Part shown: positions 9,897-19,541 of the stretch, piece by piece | Position numbering within the stretch: the stretch's first letter is position 1 | Layout of the letters: every line of letters starts with the position of its first letter | Origin: Blautia pseudococcoides | Lineage (GTDB): Bacteria; Bacillota; Clostridia; Lachnospirales; Lachnospiraceae | DNA: 64,000 nt | Reading direction: 5' to 3' | Assembly: GCF_001689125.2 (NCBI RefSeq) | Contig: NZ_CP015405.2 | Coordinates: 1,889,001 to 1,953,000, forward strand | Made by a program: the position numbers and the translations under genes | The notes under the pieces: generated by a model | What the model saw: the letters and a program-made list of their open reading frames with translations, nothing else | Databases searched by the model: none | Told to the model about the DNA's origin: nothing

Positions 9897-11294
9897 TTAT
9901 CTGTTCTGCCTGCATTTTATCATTTCTTCACGGATTTTTGGCATCTCTTTATCCAGGCGGTAAAAAAGCATGAGCACAAAACAAAGAGCCACGCAGATAA
10001 CCGGAATCCAGTTATAGCAAAAACTGATGGCGCTCTGAGCACCTGCTGACTGCACGGCTTTGGCTGCGTCAAACCCGCCGGCTGCAAGAATCCATCCCAT
10101 AACCGCCTGTCCAAGACCGAGTCCCAGCTTCTGGGCTGTGCTGACGCCTGCATTGCCCATTCCCACAGCAACGACTCCTGTTTTCCACTGACCATATTCG
10201 ATGGTATCCGATACCATCCCAAAAGCCATCCCCCCTGCCGCGCCCAGGCCTACACCTTTCACTGCATTAAAGAATATGAGCAGTGGAAGGTTGGTACCGC
10301 ACAGGCCTGTGCCTGCAAAGCCTGTGATCATGGCAATAAGCCCAACCTGATATGTTCTGTGTTTTCCAAACTTCTTCATGAATGCCGGTGTAAAGAACAT
10401 AATGACAAATTGTGCAATGGATAACGCATTGTTGATAGGTGTATAGTACCCTATATCTCCAAGCACATACTGGGCATAGTAGGCGGCAGCCACTGCGTAC
10501 ATGACAATAACGAAGAAGATCAGAAACATACAGACGGTCATCAAGACCCAGTATTTGTTTTTAAACAGGGATTTTACAGCTGTCATTACAGACACCGATT
10601 TATCTCCTTCTGCCTGTTTTTCCATATTTTTTACACGCTCTTTTGTCCCAAAGAAGCATAAGATACTTGCAGCGGTCACGATCAGCCCCACTATGATAAA
10701 TGCCTTTGTCCATGCTCCCTGTTTGTACATGTCACCTCGGCCGAATTTGTTCAGCCAGGTAAGGAAGAAGGTATTCATCGTGATGTTGGCCAATGTTTGA
10801 AAAATCATATTCATATTTCCCAGAAGGCCGCGGTCGAAATCATTCTGTGTCATAAGGTAATTCATGGACGTATAGGGCACATACATAGCGGTATAAAATA
10901 CTGCATTTACCAGATTATACATAATAAAAATGTAGACATATTTTACAAATCCGGTCATAGATGCCGGAATACAGAACAGCAAAAGTGTGGAAACAGCCAG
11001 CGGGATACACATACGCACCAGCCAGATCCTGGCCTTGCCGTACCTGGATTTTGTGCGGTCTACAATCCCTCCCATGATCAGGTCACTGATACCGTCAAAT
11101 ACCTTTGACAGGGCTATGATAGTGCCTGCCACGCCTGCATCCACAAAGGATACATTCGTCAGATAAATCATAAAGAAGGCTGACAAGATGCCGTTTACCC
11201 ATGCCATACCGTAATTGCCTATGCCGTAGCCGATGCGTTCGCTCCAGCTTAATTTTGCCTTTGGGTCATTATGTTTTGATGCATAACTAAACAT
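9897..11294 (-). CDS. GPH-family sugar/glycoside cation symporter
   Basis: A 465-residue integral membrane protein with about twelve hydrophobic segments. The N-terminal WSERIGYGIGNYGM and the cytoplasmic DRTKSRYGKARIW loop are hallmarks of the glycoside-pentoside-hexuronide:cation symporter family (MelB, XynB-type). It is the last gene of a three-gene minus-strand run (glycoside hydrolase, carboxylesterase, transporter), suggesting import of an acetylated or esterified glycoside for intracellular breakdown. The specific substrate cannot be read from sequence. Confidence 0.92.
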   Translation of the reverse strand: MFSYASKHNDPKAKLSWSERIGYGIGNYGMAWVNGILSAFFMIYLTNVSFVDAGVAGTIIALSKVFDGISDLIMGGIVDRTKSRYGKARIWLVRMCIPLAVSTLLLFCIPASMTGFVKYVYIFIMYNLVNAVFYTAMYVPYTSMNYLMTQNDFDRGLLGNMNMIFQTLANITMNTFFLTWLNKFGRGDMYKQGAWTKAFIIVGLIVTAASILCFFGTKERVKNMEKQAEGDKSVSVMTAVKSLFKNKYWVLMTVCMFLIFFVIVMYAVAAAYYAQYVLGDIGYYTPINNALSIAQFVIMFFTPAFMKKFGKHRTYQVGLIAMITGFAGTGLCGTNLPLLIFFNAVKGVGLGAAGGMAFGMVSDTIEYGQWKTGVVAVGMGNAGVSTAQKLGLGLGQAVMGWILAAGGFDAAKAVQSAGAQSAISFCYNWIPVICVALCFVLMLFYRLDKEMPKIREEMIKCRQNR

Positions 11295-11334
11295 TTTTCT
11301 CTCCTTTTCAAGGTGGTGCCAGGTCCGCCTTCTC

Positions 11335-12864
11335 TCAGTTTTCGTAAAATCTCATGTCCTTCCATACTTTCATAAGTGTACTGCAGTCGCGTGTTTCGGT
11401 TCTGGTCACTCTGTCAAAAATGCGGATTTTGGAATCATATCCCGTATATTTTGGCCAGTTCTTCTTATCTGGTTCCCCTGTTTTTATAAACTGCACCCAG
11501 GAAGTGTGCATGGCCTCTATGAGTGCGTCTATTGTTTCCTCAGATTCCTGGTCAAAGATAAATCTGCTGAACGCAAAATCTTTGTTGGCAAACATACAGG
11601 GAAGTTCATAAGCGTGAGAAGCTTTCATTCCGGTGGCCTTTCCTGATTTTGACACAAACTCATAATGGTACACCCATACATCCCCGTAGATTTTTTGAGC
11701 CTGTGCCACCTTCAGGGACGGCACACGGAATGCATAGTCTGTGGCAAAATTTATAAATGGTTCTAATTCTTTTGCCGGAATCTCTTCCGCACTGTTTAAG
11801 ACGGCTTTTAACTCCTGACCTTTCAAAGACGGCTGATAATGGTGCATGATTTCCGATACTGCCGGGGTATGTCCGTTTTTTTCAAACATATCGGCGATCA
11901 TGGACCAATTGTTTGGAAAACCTGTATTTTCCGGATGCACGAACAAGGTTCCCTCATGTTTATTGGTGCCGATGATCAGCTTTATACCCTCTGCGCTTCC
12001 ATTTCTCACAGCATCTATGGGCCGCACAGGAATCAAATCGTCCTGAATGGGCCCGGGCAGAAAAATCCCGGGGTTTTTGTATTGATGTTTTTCCGCCACA
12101 TAGGTGTTGCCCTTTTGCATTTCATAAGGGTCTGCTGTGCGAAGTTTCTTTAAATCCTCAACACTCCATCCCATGCCTTCTAAAAATATATCAATGTTCT
12201 CTCTGGCTGTCTTATGTGTTGCTATGCAGTTTGGCAGTGGGCTCTGGGCGATTGCCTGCGTGAACATCCCTTTTACGGCCGGGATCGCCAGCATGTTTAT
12301 CACAGAAGCGCCGCCTGCGGATTCTCCTGCGATCGTAACGCGGTCAGGGTCTCCTCCGAATGCTCTTATGTTTGCGTGGATCCAGGTCATGGCAAGGATC
12401 TGGTCAGAGATGCCACAGTTGCTCTCAAAATCTTCACAGCCGGGATACGTTGTAAAATCATAAAATCCCAGTACATTTAAACGGTACTGAAAAGAAACAA
12501 AAAGGATGCCTTTTTCCGCAAAAGAATCGCCATTGTAAAGAGGTACTGATGCCGAGCCGGTATTATATCCGCCGCCGTGTATCCACACAAAAACCGGCAG
12601 ATTTTGGCCCTCCATGGGGCGCCGGATGTTCAGAGTGAGGCAGTCTTCGCTGCCTTTTAATCTTCCATCCTCTAACTGGACTGCTTCTTTTCCATACTTT
12701 CCGGCATCATAAACCCCTTCCCAGGGAGCTGCCGGCTGTGCTCTTTTAAAGCGCAGATCTCCAACCGGAGGTTTTGCAAAAGGGATGCCAAGATATTCTA
12801 CCAGATTGTTTCTCAGATGGCCTTTTATCTTTCCGTTTGTTGTGTTTACCACGTATTCTTCCAT
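11335..12864 (-). CDS. Type-B carboxylesterase (alpha/beta hydrolase)
   Basis: A 509-residue carboxylesterase of the p-nitrobenzyl esterase type. The nucleophile elbow GESAGGAS and the oxyanion loop WIHGGGYNTGSA are clear, and the N-terminal GIPFAKPPVGDLRF is diagnostic for the family. A glutamate in TNKHEGTLF and a histidine in KASHAYELP are the likely remaining triad residues. No signal peptide is seen, so it acts in the cytoplasm. It is located between the glycoside hydrolase (10 bases upstream) and the GPH transporter, and probably removes ester groups from an imported sugar or plant glycoside. Confidence 0.92.
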   Translation of the reverse strand: MEEYVVNTTNGKIKGHLRNNLVEYLGIPFAKPPVGDLRFKRAQPAAPWEGVYDAGKYGKEAVQLEDGRLKGSEDCLTLNIRRPMEGQNLPVFVWIHGGGYNTGSASVPLYNGDSFAEKGILFVSFQYRLNVLGFYDFTTYPGCEDFESNCGISDQILAMTWIHANIRAFGGDPDRVTIAGESAGGASVINMLAIPAVKGMFTQAIAQSPLPNCIATHKTARENIDIFLEGMGWSVEDLKKLRTADPYEMQKGNTYVAEKHQYKNPGIFLPGPIQDDLIPVRPIDAVRNGSAEGIKLIIGTNKHEGTLFVHPENTGFPNNWSMIADMFEKNGHTPAVSEIMHHYQPSLKGQELKAVLNSAEEIPAKELEPFINFATDYAFRVPSLKVAQAQKIYGDVWVYHYEFVSKSGKATGMKASHAYELPCMFANKDFAFSRFIFDQESEETIDALIEAMHTSWVQFIKTGEPDKKNWPKYTGYDSKIRIFDRVTRTETRDCSTLMKVWKDMRFYEN

Positions 12865-12874
12865 TATACCTTCC

Positions 12875-14089
12875 TCATAGTTTCCGCTTAGAAAGTGCCA
12901 CTTTTTTCCCTGCTGCAGTCAAGTCTTCCAGACCGCCTGCCACCTCCTGCAAAACATGTGCCTTCAATCTTGGCCTGCAGTTTTCATCCGGTTCCTTAAA
13001 AAATCCAAAAGATACTTCTGCCCGACCGCCAATCTGATTTTTTTCAATCCCCTGTTTTTTCAGCATTCCTGTCTCCGTCAGCAGCCGAAAATTATAGACA
13101 GTCCGCACATAGGGAAGTTCCGCTGCAAGCCGCAGCAATTTTCTTGTGTATTCTGCCTGTTTAATTTCTAATTCCGGGTCCCCGCAGTCTGTAAAACCTG
13201 TCTCTGTCAGAATGACCTGTTTCTTGGCATCGCCGTATTTACACATGACCCGGTATGCAGCATCGTTGTAATCCTTCCACAGACAGTCCGGCTCCTCAAT
13301 ATGTAAAAAAAGATCTGCATCCCTCTCCATCTGGCTGGTGCTCATCTGATACGGATGCCATGCCACAAGGTCAAAATAATCATCCGGGTCTTCAGACCAG
13401 AATTCCCCCGATTTAATACGGCTGTATATCTTATCAAGGGTCCATGCGATTCCATACATAGGGGGAAGGTAATCCGGCAAATCCCCGCCAAGCCAAGGTG
13501 TGCTCAGAGCCGGCGAAAAGGAAACCACCCTGGCATCCGGGTTTGCTCTTCTAATACCTTTTGCGGCAAAGTACATCAGATCAACAGCTATGTCCAGTTT
13601 TTCATCCGGGCTGTAGGGCCGTGACATATGGCTGTCAAGGAATCCGTCAGGCTGTAAAAACGCATTGATGTTCCATTCATTTCCCACCTCCCACTGAGAT
13701 ACCTGCGGAAACAGGGAGACCATGGTAAACCAGGACTGCTCCAGCATATCCAGAGTCTGGCGGTAAAGACTTCCTTCTGTCAAATCTCTGTTAGGTACAG
13801 CATGTCCGGTGCGCTGTCTGCATCCCTTTGGCAGAAACCATTCGTGGCTCATTCCTGTAACTTCCAGATGTAATTCCTCTGCACGGTTTAAAAGTTTCGT
13901 ATGTGCCAAAACAGCTCCCTCATTTGGCGTTACCGGGTCCATAAGGATATCTGTCAGGTGCATCCAGGAGCGGTATGCTGTACAGCCTAAGGCTTTGACT
14001 AGATCCAGATATTCTGCGGCAGATACATAGGTATCCTGCTCACGCTGAATCAGCGGTTCTCCGATTCCGTAAAAACATTCTGATCTCAT
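12875..14089 (-). CDS. Clan GH-A glycoside hydrolase (GH39/GH5-like)
   Basis: About 404 residues from ATG 14089, with an AGGAGGAA site directly upstream; an in-frame extension to 14260 lacks one. The acid/base Glu is in WEVGNEWN (residues 133-140, Asn-Glu pair at 137-138) and the nucleophile is Glu296 in ILTETGFTD. This spacing fits a clan GH-A TIM barrel. The sequence resembles GH39- and GH5-like beta-glycosidases, but I cannot fix the family. There is no signal peptide. It is the first gene of the esterase-transporter operon and follows an AraC regulator on the same strand. Confidence 0.8.
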   Translation of the reverse strand: MRSECFYGIGEPLIQREQDTYVSAAEYLDLVKALGCTAYRSWMHLTDILMDPVTPNEGAVLAHTKLLNRAEELHLEVTGMSHEWFLPKGCRQRTGHAVPNRDLTEGSLYRQTLDMLEQSWFTMVSLFPQVSQWEVGNEWNINAFLQPDGFLDSHMSRPYSPDEKLDIAVDLMYFAAKGIRRANPDARVVSFSPALSTPWLGGDLPDYLPPMYGIAWTLDKIYSRIKSGEFWSEDPDDYFDLVAWHPYQMSTSQMERDADLFLHIEEPDCLWKDYNDAAYRVMCKYGDAKKQVILTETGFTDCGDPELEIKQAEYTRKLLRLAAELPYVRTVYNFRLLTETGMLKKQGIEKNQIGGRAEVSFGFFKEPDENCRPRLKAHVLQEVAGGLEDLTAAGKKVALSKRKL

Positions 14090-14235
14090 GCGCTTCCTCC
14101 TAATCATGATGTGTCGGTGTTGTGCTTTGATGTACTTATGATAGCAGGAGGCGCGGAATTCATATACTGTTATTTTGTGGTTTTTGTAATTAATTTGCAC
14201 TGATATGAAATGGTAGAAATGTAACAGCGAGCAGA

Positions 14236-14297
14236 AAGCCCCCTTTTGGATCCAGACCACAGAGTTCTCATTGTGGTCCGATCACAAAAGGGGGCTT
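14236..14297 (-). terminator. Large hairpin, terminator of the AraC gene
   Basis: AAGCCCCCTTTT (14236-14247) pairs with AAAAGGGGGCTT (14286-14297). Inside, GACCACA and TGTGGTC form a second stem. The element is between the stop of the AraC-type gene and the start of the glycoside hydrolase. The trailing T-tract is short (TTTCTG on the minus strand), so termination may be partial. Confidence 0.65.
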
Positions 14298-14355
14298 GAG
14301 ATTTTGCCGGTGATATTATTCCACTTCTCTCCCCAATCAATAAATGAGCAAAATT

Positions 14356-15567
14356 CTATTTTTCCTCCAGAAATTCTGTGGGCTTATAGGATTCTCGATA
14401 CTGTCTTGGTGTCATATTCTTTTTGGCTTTGAATATTTTCCCAAAATAGCTCTGCGATGGGAAGTTGACATACTCAGCGATTCTGGGTATGGATTCTTCG
14501 GAATAGATCAAGAGATTGGCAGCACGTTCAATTCTCACATCATTCACATAGTCTTGAATACATATTCCTGCCTCTTTTTTAAAGAGACGTGACAAATAAC
14601 TGCTGCTGATTCCCAGCTTGCCAGCAATATCATCCAGATAGATTTTCTCCCTGAAATGCTTTTTGACGTAATCTTTGCACTGTTCTGTATAACTGGAAGT
14701 ATGACGCCTGGTTTTCAGTTCTTGGACACGTTTTGTAAGTTCTTCTATGGCATGATTACGGTAGGCAAGAATCTGCATAATATCTTTGCACTCTGAACCT
14801 TTGTTTATGTAGTATCCGCTGAGACGATAGGCGGCATATGGCATCAGTCCACCCTCAATAGCCGCGCGGGCGCACAGGGTTACCCCGATAACCAGCATAT
14901 TCCGCCAGTGGGTCAACTCACTGGCTCCCAACTTTCCAACTTCCGGATCCATTTCCTTGGATAGGCGGACTGCCTCCGCAACATTTCCCTCTCGCACCAT
15001 ATCCAGAAGTCTCCTCTCTTCCTGATAGGAGTGGCGGTAAAAATCTTCTTCATCAGATTTTAAAGTGAAGAGAATCTGCTCTTCGGCTTCCTGCTCTCTT
15101 GTGACTGGAATCAGATGATTGGCATTTAATAACTGCCGGTCAGTATATTCTGTGTCAGTTACTATTTTTGCAAGGATACAGACCAGATGGAGTATTTCTG
15201 TGACTGTAAACAGATGGAGGTTCTTTTCAGCCGTTTCTGGTATTCCATATGTGCGGTAGAATTTATGTCTTTGGGTTTTATTGAAGAAAGTTGTGCACAT
15301 AGGGCCTGCCAGATAGTATTTCTGCGATGTACGGATGCAGGCAAAATAGGCCTGGTGATCATCTTTACAGATGTACGGGATTGACTGTTTTTTTGCACTT
15401 TCTATTAAATATGTTTGCAGTTCTGCACAGTGGTGTAAGGGGTTATGGGCAGAATTCTTTTGATATGAAATAATTTCAGTATCTTTTATAGCAAATATTC
15501 CTATGTTTTGGAGTTCTGACAAGTGTGTAAATAAGTAGGTGGAGTATTCCGTTTGGCTTTTCTGCAT
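14356..15567 (-). CDS. AraC-family transcriptional regulator
   Basis: A 403-residue protein. The C-terminal 100 residues form a double helix-turn-helix of AraC type: DDIAGKLGISSSYLSRLFKKE is the first, and IAEYVNFPSQSYFGKIFK the second, ending in the conserved MTPRQYRE. The N-terminal 290 residues are a sensor region without a motif I can name; it has HCAELQTYL and a helical centre. It precedes the glycoside hydrolase, esterase and transporter genes on the same strand, which makes it their likely local regulator. Confidence 0.88.
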   Translation of the reverse strand: MQKSQTEYSTYLFTHLSELQNIGIFAIKDTEIISYQKNSAHNPLHHCAELQTYLIESAKKQSIPYICKDDHQAYFACIRTSQKYYLAGPMCTTFFNKTQRHKFYRTYGIPETAEKNLHLFTVTEILHLVCILAKIVTDTEYTDRQLLNANHLIPVTREQEAEEQILFTLKSDEEDFYRHSYQEERRLLDMVREGNVAEAVRLSKEMDPEVGKLGASELTHWRNMLVIGVTLCARAAIEGGLMPYAAYRLSGYYINKGSECKDIMQILAYRNHAIEELTKRVQELKTRRHTSSYTEQCKDYVKKHFREKIYLDDIAGKLGISSSYLSRLFKKEAGICIQDYVNDVRIERAANLLIYSEESIPRIAEYVNFPSQSYFGKIFKAKKNMTPRQYRESYKPTEFLEEK

Positions 15568-15621
15568 AGACTCAGGCCTTCCTGGATGTTTTTATAAATT
15601 ATTTTGATTGCGTTTGGTATT

Positions 15622-16089
15622 TCATCTGATTTTTTTCTGCCGCTGTAATGTCTCCAGGAATGCGTGGCAGCCTTCTACAATATCAGAATAAGTTGTCTCG
15701 AAATTTCCTGTGTACCATGGATCTGCAATGTCCCTTGCATTTGTAGAAAAGTCCAGAAGACGGCAGATTTTGTGTTCCGGATCTCCGCCTGCAATGCGAT
15801 TCATATTGCGGATATTCCATTCATCCATACCTATGAGATAATCATATTTTGCGTAATCTGACTTTTTCATCTGCACCGCGTATTTGCCCGCTGTGGAAAT
15901 ACCTACTTCCCGCAGTTTGTTACGGGTTCCTTGGTGTACCGGGTTGCCGATCTCTTCTGTACTGGTGGCAGCGGATGCGATGTGGAAATTGTCTTTTTGG
16001 TTTTCTTTTTGGACGATGTCTTTTAGGACGAATTCGGCCATGGGGGAGCGGCAGATGTTGCCGTGGCAGACGAATAGTATTTTTATCAT
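15622..16089 (-). CDS. Low-molecular-weight protein tyrosine phosphatase
   Basis: A 155-residue phosphatase. The CX5R P-loop CHGNICRS starts at residue 8 and the acid loop contains DPWYTG near residue 120, both diagnostic for the family. The start ATG at 16089 has a GGAG site upstream. The 5' end is the integration site of the neighbouring elements: codons 1-11 match sequences found again at 27167 and 33896. The present start codon, ribosome-binding site and upstream region therefore come from element 1, yet the reading frame remains intact. Confidence 0.93.
   Translation of the reverse strand: MIKILFVCHGNICRSPMAEFVLKDIVQKENQKDNFHIASAATSTEEIGNPVHQGTRNKLREVGISTAGKYAVQMKKSDYAKYDYLIGMDEWNIRNMNRIAGGDPEHKICRLLDFSTNARDIADPWYTGNFETTYSDIVEGCHAFLETLQRQKKIR
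16059..16076. repeat. Attachment site copy 1 (attL, in phosphatase gene)
   Basis: The 18-bp sequence TGCCGTGGCAGACGAATA encodes part of the start and P-loop (LFVCHG) of the tyrosine phosphatase. The identical 18 bases recur at 27167-27184 and 33896-33913. This copy lies next to integrase 1 and marks the left end of element 1. Confidence 0.85.
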
Positions 16090-16200
16090 GTTCGCTTAAC
16101 TCCTTATATCTTTGATTTTCCTTGAATTCATGGGCTTTTTACAACCTTGTATATTTTTCTGTTTTCGCAAAAACTAGTATAAGTCAGCATGTTTTTCCAC

Positions 16201-16260
16201 TCAAAAGTTGTAAAATAAGTTGTAAAACCACTCCTTGTTTACAACTTTACAACTCATTCA
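16201..16260. repeat. Arm-type repeats at left end of element 1
   Basis: Two copies of GTTGTAAAA stand in tandem (AAAAGTTGTAAAATAAGTTG and onward, 16204-16227), followed by the inverted copy ACAACTTTACAACT at 16241-16254. The same tandem pair appears at 27081-27105 near the right end of element 1. They lie just outside integrase 1 and resemble the arm-binding sites of Tn916-type integrases. Confidence 0.65.
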
Positions 16261-16271
16261 GAATAGATTCT

Positions 16272-17490
16272 TTAAGCCTTTTCACGCATATCTGACTGAC
16301 TGCACACCGTTTTCATTTCTTGTTGGATATCATCAAAGTCTAAATGCGTATAAGTATTCAGTGTTACCCCAATATCCGAATGTCCCATAATCTTTTGCAA
16401 TGTTTTTGGATTCATACCCGACTTTGCCATATTGGAACAAAAGGTATGCCTGCATACATGAGGTGTTACTTTTGGCATTTCTACTTTATAAATCTTATTA
16501 TATTTTTCACAGATATGCTGGAAATATTTCTCCCAATGCAATGCAACCATTGGCATGCCGTTTTTATCAAGATACAGAAAGCCCGCTTTTCCGTCAATCA
16601 TAGGTTCTACTTTGGGATTTTTACGGTTCTCAATGATTTTTCTGAAACATTCCTTGACCTCATCCGTCATTGGAATCATTCTCGTCCCGCTGTCTGTTTT
16701 GGTGTCCTCTATGATATACTCCATGTTCCGTTTACGCTGTAACTGGTGATTTACATTGATAATTTCCTTTTTCAAATCAATGTCTGCCTTTGTCAGCCCT
16801 ACAAATTCAGAAATCCGAAGTCCCGTCTTGAACAAAATGTAAATACCCTCATAATATTTTGAGAAGTGTTTATCATTCTTTACAAATTCTAAAAAGGCTC
16901 GTTCTTGTTTTCTGGTAATGGCTTCTCTTGTCACACTATCATTGACAACAACCGTTGCAAGCTGAAATTCAAAAGGATTCTTACGAATCAAATCATCATC
17001 CACTGCCATCTGAAACGCTGGTCTTACAACACCTCTGACTGTATGTATGGTGCTGTATCCCCTGCCATCACTTTGTAACTTAATAAGCCATCCTTTAGCA
17101 TCTGAGAGTTTTACTTTATCAATCCGTTTCTTCCCAAATGCTTCTTTCTTGATGATATTGATTACAAAGTTATAATTAGCTTCCGTATTATGCCTGACAC
17201 CTGTTTTCTGTGACACATACTTTTTTACCAGCTCTAAGACCGTCATATCACCACCAGAAGAAATAATATCATCTTCTAAATCCTTATGAATCTGTTTCTC
17301 CTTGTCCCTTAGTGGTATATCGTCTTTTGCCCCCTGTGGCACGTTATTCTGTCTTGACCAGCCTCCAACTGTATACATATTTGGTATTCCCTGCATTATC
17401 TACATATTTATACATATAACGCCCGTCTTTACGTTGGCTCTCTCCATTGCGTAAAACACGGTTTTTACTATCCCGTCTTTTTTCGCTCAT
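16272..17490 (-). pseudogene. int: Tn916-type tyrosine integrase 1, one-base frameshift
   Basis: The gene starts at 17490 (MSEKRRDSKNRVLRNGESQR), closely resembling the N-terminal arm-binding domain of Tn916 Int. That frame stops at 17344. The rest of the protein follows in another frame down to 16272, with the catalytic HVCRHTFCSN, GHSDIGVT and final TYTH tyrosine. Deleting one A in the GAATAAC just before the stop restores one frame (VKTDNVPQGAKDD). As read, the integrase is split after about 48 residues, which would separate arm-binding from catalysis. The catalytic part is otherwise intact, so a sequencing error is also possible. Confidence 0.85.
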
Positions 17491-17598
17491 AAACGCTCCT
17501 TTCCACTTCTGAAAGAGCCCCGATATGACATAAAGAGTATACCATAACCGGGGCGGATTCGCCATATCCTAAGAGTGAGTCTGTAGCAAAAATTGCAA

Positions 17599-17802
17599 CT
17601 ATATTACCTCTAACTCATCAATCACTTTCTCAAACAATTTTCTTTTTATTTGAATGCGGTTTCCATTCATAATCAACCAGCCTGCTCCTTGATGATCTTC
17701 CGCCAGTTTTCTTAATTTCTTTTCACCTATACGAAAATACTTTGACGCTTCCTCAATGGAAAGTGTATAACGTTCCCATACCGGAATATCTGTGTTACTC
17801 AT
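17599..17802 (-). CDS. xis: Excisionase of element 1 (Tn916 Xis-like)
   Basis: A 67-residue basic protein with the Tn916 Xis pattern: [22 protein letters not shown] at the winged-helix N-terminus and the C-terminal [18 protein letters not shown]. An AAAGGGGGTG site precedes the ATG. It acts with integrase to bend the element ends during excision. It is just upstream of integrase 1, as in Tn916. Confidence 0.92.
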   Translation of the reverse strand: MSNTDIPVWERYTLSIEEASKYFRIGEKKLRKLAEDHQGAGWLIMNGNRIQIKRKLFEKVIDELEVI

Positions 17803-18253
17803 AAAACACCCCCTTTCTTGGTTAAGTTTTCAAGCAGTCAGGTGGCTTGCGTCAAAAGCCCACAGCATTTCAGCCCTGTATGGTTCTCATACAGCCGTAC
17901 CCATTGTGTGCGACGCTTCTAACGCTCGGACTGTGGCTGTACGGGAGTATCATTATCTGACAAGGCAGGTCATGGCGGGGAAATAGACAAATTTCCCTGT
18001 GGACGTGATAGGGGGGACCGCTCACTTACCGGGATAAGGTCATGGCGTATCACTCCAACGGCTCTCTGCCTGTCAAAGGTATCTGACTGCTGTATTTAAT
18101 TATCAAAGAACAAGGAAAAGGAACTTACCCTTTTCATACCGTAACTTCCCATGGAACGTTATTTTGTTGCATTTTTGAAGTAAATTTTCTTCTTTCCTTT
18201 TCCGCTATTAATACGATTTATAGGTACACATTTGGCAATCCTATAGGAAGAAA
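17803..18253. other. Non-coding gap between mobT and xis
   Basis: About 450 bases with no credible coding frame. The stretch 17830-18075 is richer in G and C than the rest of the element and contains imperfect inverted pieces (CAGCCGTAC at 17909 and GGCTGTACGG at 17934). It may carry excision-control or regulatory sites, but nothing specific can be named. Confidence 0.4.
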
Positions 18254-19459
18254 TTAGAAAATACCGTCATTCTCTTTTTGTAGAACAGCGGTATCAATCA
18301 TATCTTCTACGGCAGTTGTCATCTGCCTTATTCGTATTCTGTGGGCTTCCTTTAGTTTCGCCTGTTTTAATATATATTCCAGCAGGTGGGTGCCGTTTTG
18401 TTCTTCTATCCTGTGGATGGTCACAAGGCTGGGTGCCGCCTGACGTTTCAGCCATTCCACAGTTCGCTCCATTGTATAGGATTCTGCCCGCATTTCCAGC
18501 TCTATGGGCTTCCTGTCCTTTCCGGCGAACCATTCCCATATAGGGTCTATGGAATCGGTTTTACAGGCAATAAAACGTATCTGCCTGTTAATGATCGTGA
18601 ACACCACCTGTTCGGGACTGTGTGTTTCCAGCAGGTCACGGACTGCCTTTTCCGCTTTCTTATCGGTCAGGCGAATCTCAAAGCGGTTCTTGATGTCTGT
18701 CTGAATGTGCTTGTTTTTCTGCTCTTTGTCCTTTTGATACAGGCAGAAATACTGGGAACTGCTCCGAGAACCGATATACAGGGTGCTTCCTTTGTCCCTG
18801 TCTCTTTTTACCTTACTGCTGAGTGCGCCAGCGTGCATGGCTTCCCATTTGCGAGAATGTGTGAGTAGCTCCCCGTTACTGCATTTCTCAATCAGCAGGG
18901 GGATATCCAATAACCCCGCCACATCATTGACCGCTAAGTCCAACCGTTTGATGATACCGCCAGCACTGATACAGGCTTGCAGGAAGTCATACCAATCCCT
19001 GTTTTGAGCCTGTAGGAATGGTTCCAATTGTCGGCATCCCTTTCCCTTTAATTCCAGCAGAAGCCCTTTTGTATCGTCCTGTGAAGCCATTAGAGTAATA
19101 TCTCCGTAAGAATACTGTTCCTTGTAACCGTAAAAGGCATAGTCCTCATGAAGCAGATAGTCCGGCTTGATTTGTAGGATATTTCTTATGGTTTCCTCTG
19201 CGTCAATGGTGGGGAAGCGGATACGGAGATAGTCAATCAGCAGGAACAAAAGGGGATCATAGGCAAACAGATTCAGTGTCGCAAGCAGTTTTTCCTTTAG
19301 GCTGTCGCTGGGATGGGATTTACCTATTTCAATTTCATTGAGGTACTGTTTTGTAATGCCGGACAGATAAGCTAGCCGACCTTGTGAAATTCCGTAGGAC
19401 AGACGTTCTTTTCTAAGTTGTTCTTTAAATTCAATATCGTTTATTCTGTATTCCTCCAA
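18254..19459 (-). CDS. MobT/Orf20-type relaxase (Rep_trans family)
   Basis: A 401-residue protein resembling Tn916 Orf20 over its length. An N-terminal helix-turn-helix (LSYGISQGRLAYLSGITKQY) is followed by a replication-initiator-type domain with HEDYAFYGY, ELKGKGCRQLE, IKRLDLAVND and NRFEIRLTDKKAEKAVRDLL. In Tn916 this protein nicks the origin of transfer. Translation appears to begin at a TTG at 19459, or the true start is non-standard, since no ATG precedes the conserved region. No other Tn916 transfer genes accompany it, so the element is at most mobilisable. Confidence 0.88.
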   Translation of the reverse strand: MEEYRINDIEFKEQLRKERLSYGISQGRLAYLSGITKQYLNEIEIGKSHPSDSLKEKLLATLNLFAYDPLLFLLIDYLRIRFPTIDAEETIRNILQIKPDYLLHEDYAFYGYKEQYSYGDITLMASQDDTKGLLLELKGKGCRQLEPFLQAQNRDWYDFLQACISAGGIIKRLDLAVNDVAGLLDIPLLIEKCSNGELLTHSRKWEAMHAGALSSKVKRDRDKGSTLYIGSRSSSQYFCLYQKDKEQKNKHIQTDIKNRFEIRLTDKKAEKAVRDLLETHSPEQVVFTIINRQIRFIACKTDSIDPIWEWFAGKDRKPIELEMRAESYTMERTVEWLKRQAAPSLVTIHRIEEQNGTHLLEYILKQAKLKEAHRIRIRQMTTAVEDMIDTAVLQKENDGIF

Positions 19460-19541
19460 TTAAAAAAGCATATGCCGTTTTGACATATGCCTGTAAATTA
19501 TATATTTTACTATTATCATCACATGGAGATTTGTGGTATTC

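Noticed and set aside
13355..13624. A plus-strand gene inside the glycoside hydrolase
   Set aside because: It is antisense to an intact enzyme with both catalytic Glu motifs and has no ribosome-binding site.
17344..17490. A separate short gene encoding an integrase N-terminal domain
   Set aside because: A one-base change joins it to the catalytic frame with conserved sequence on both sides, so it is the 5' part of integrase 1.
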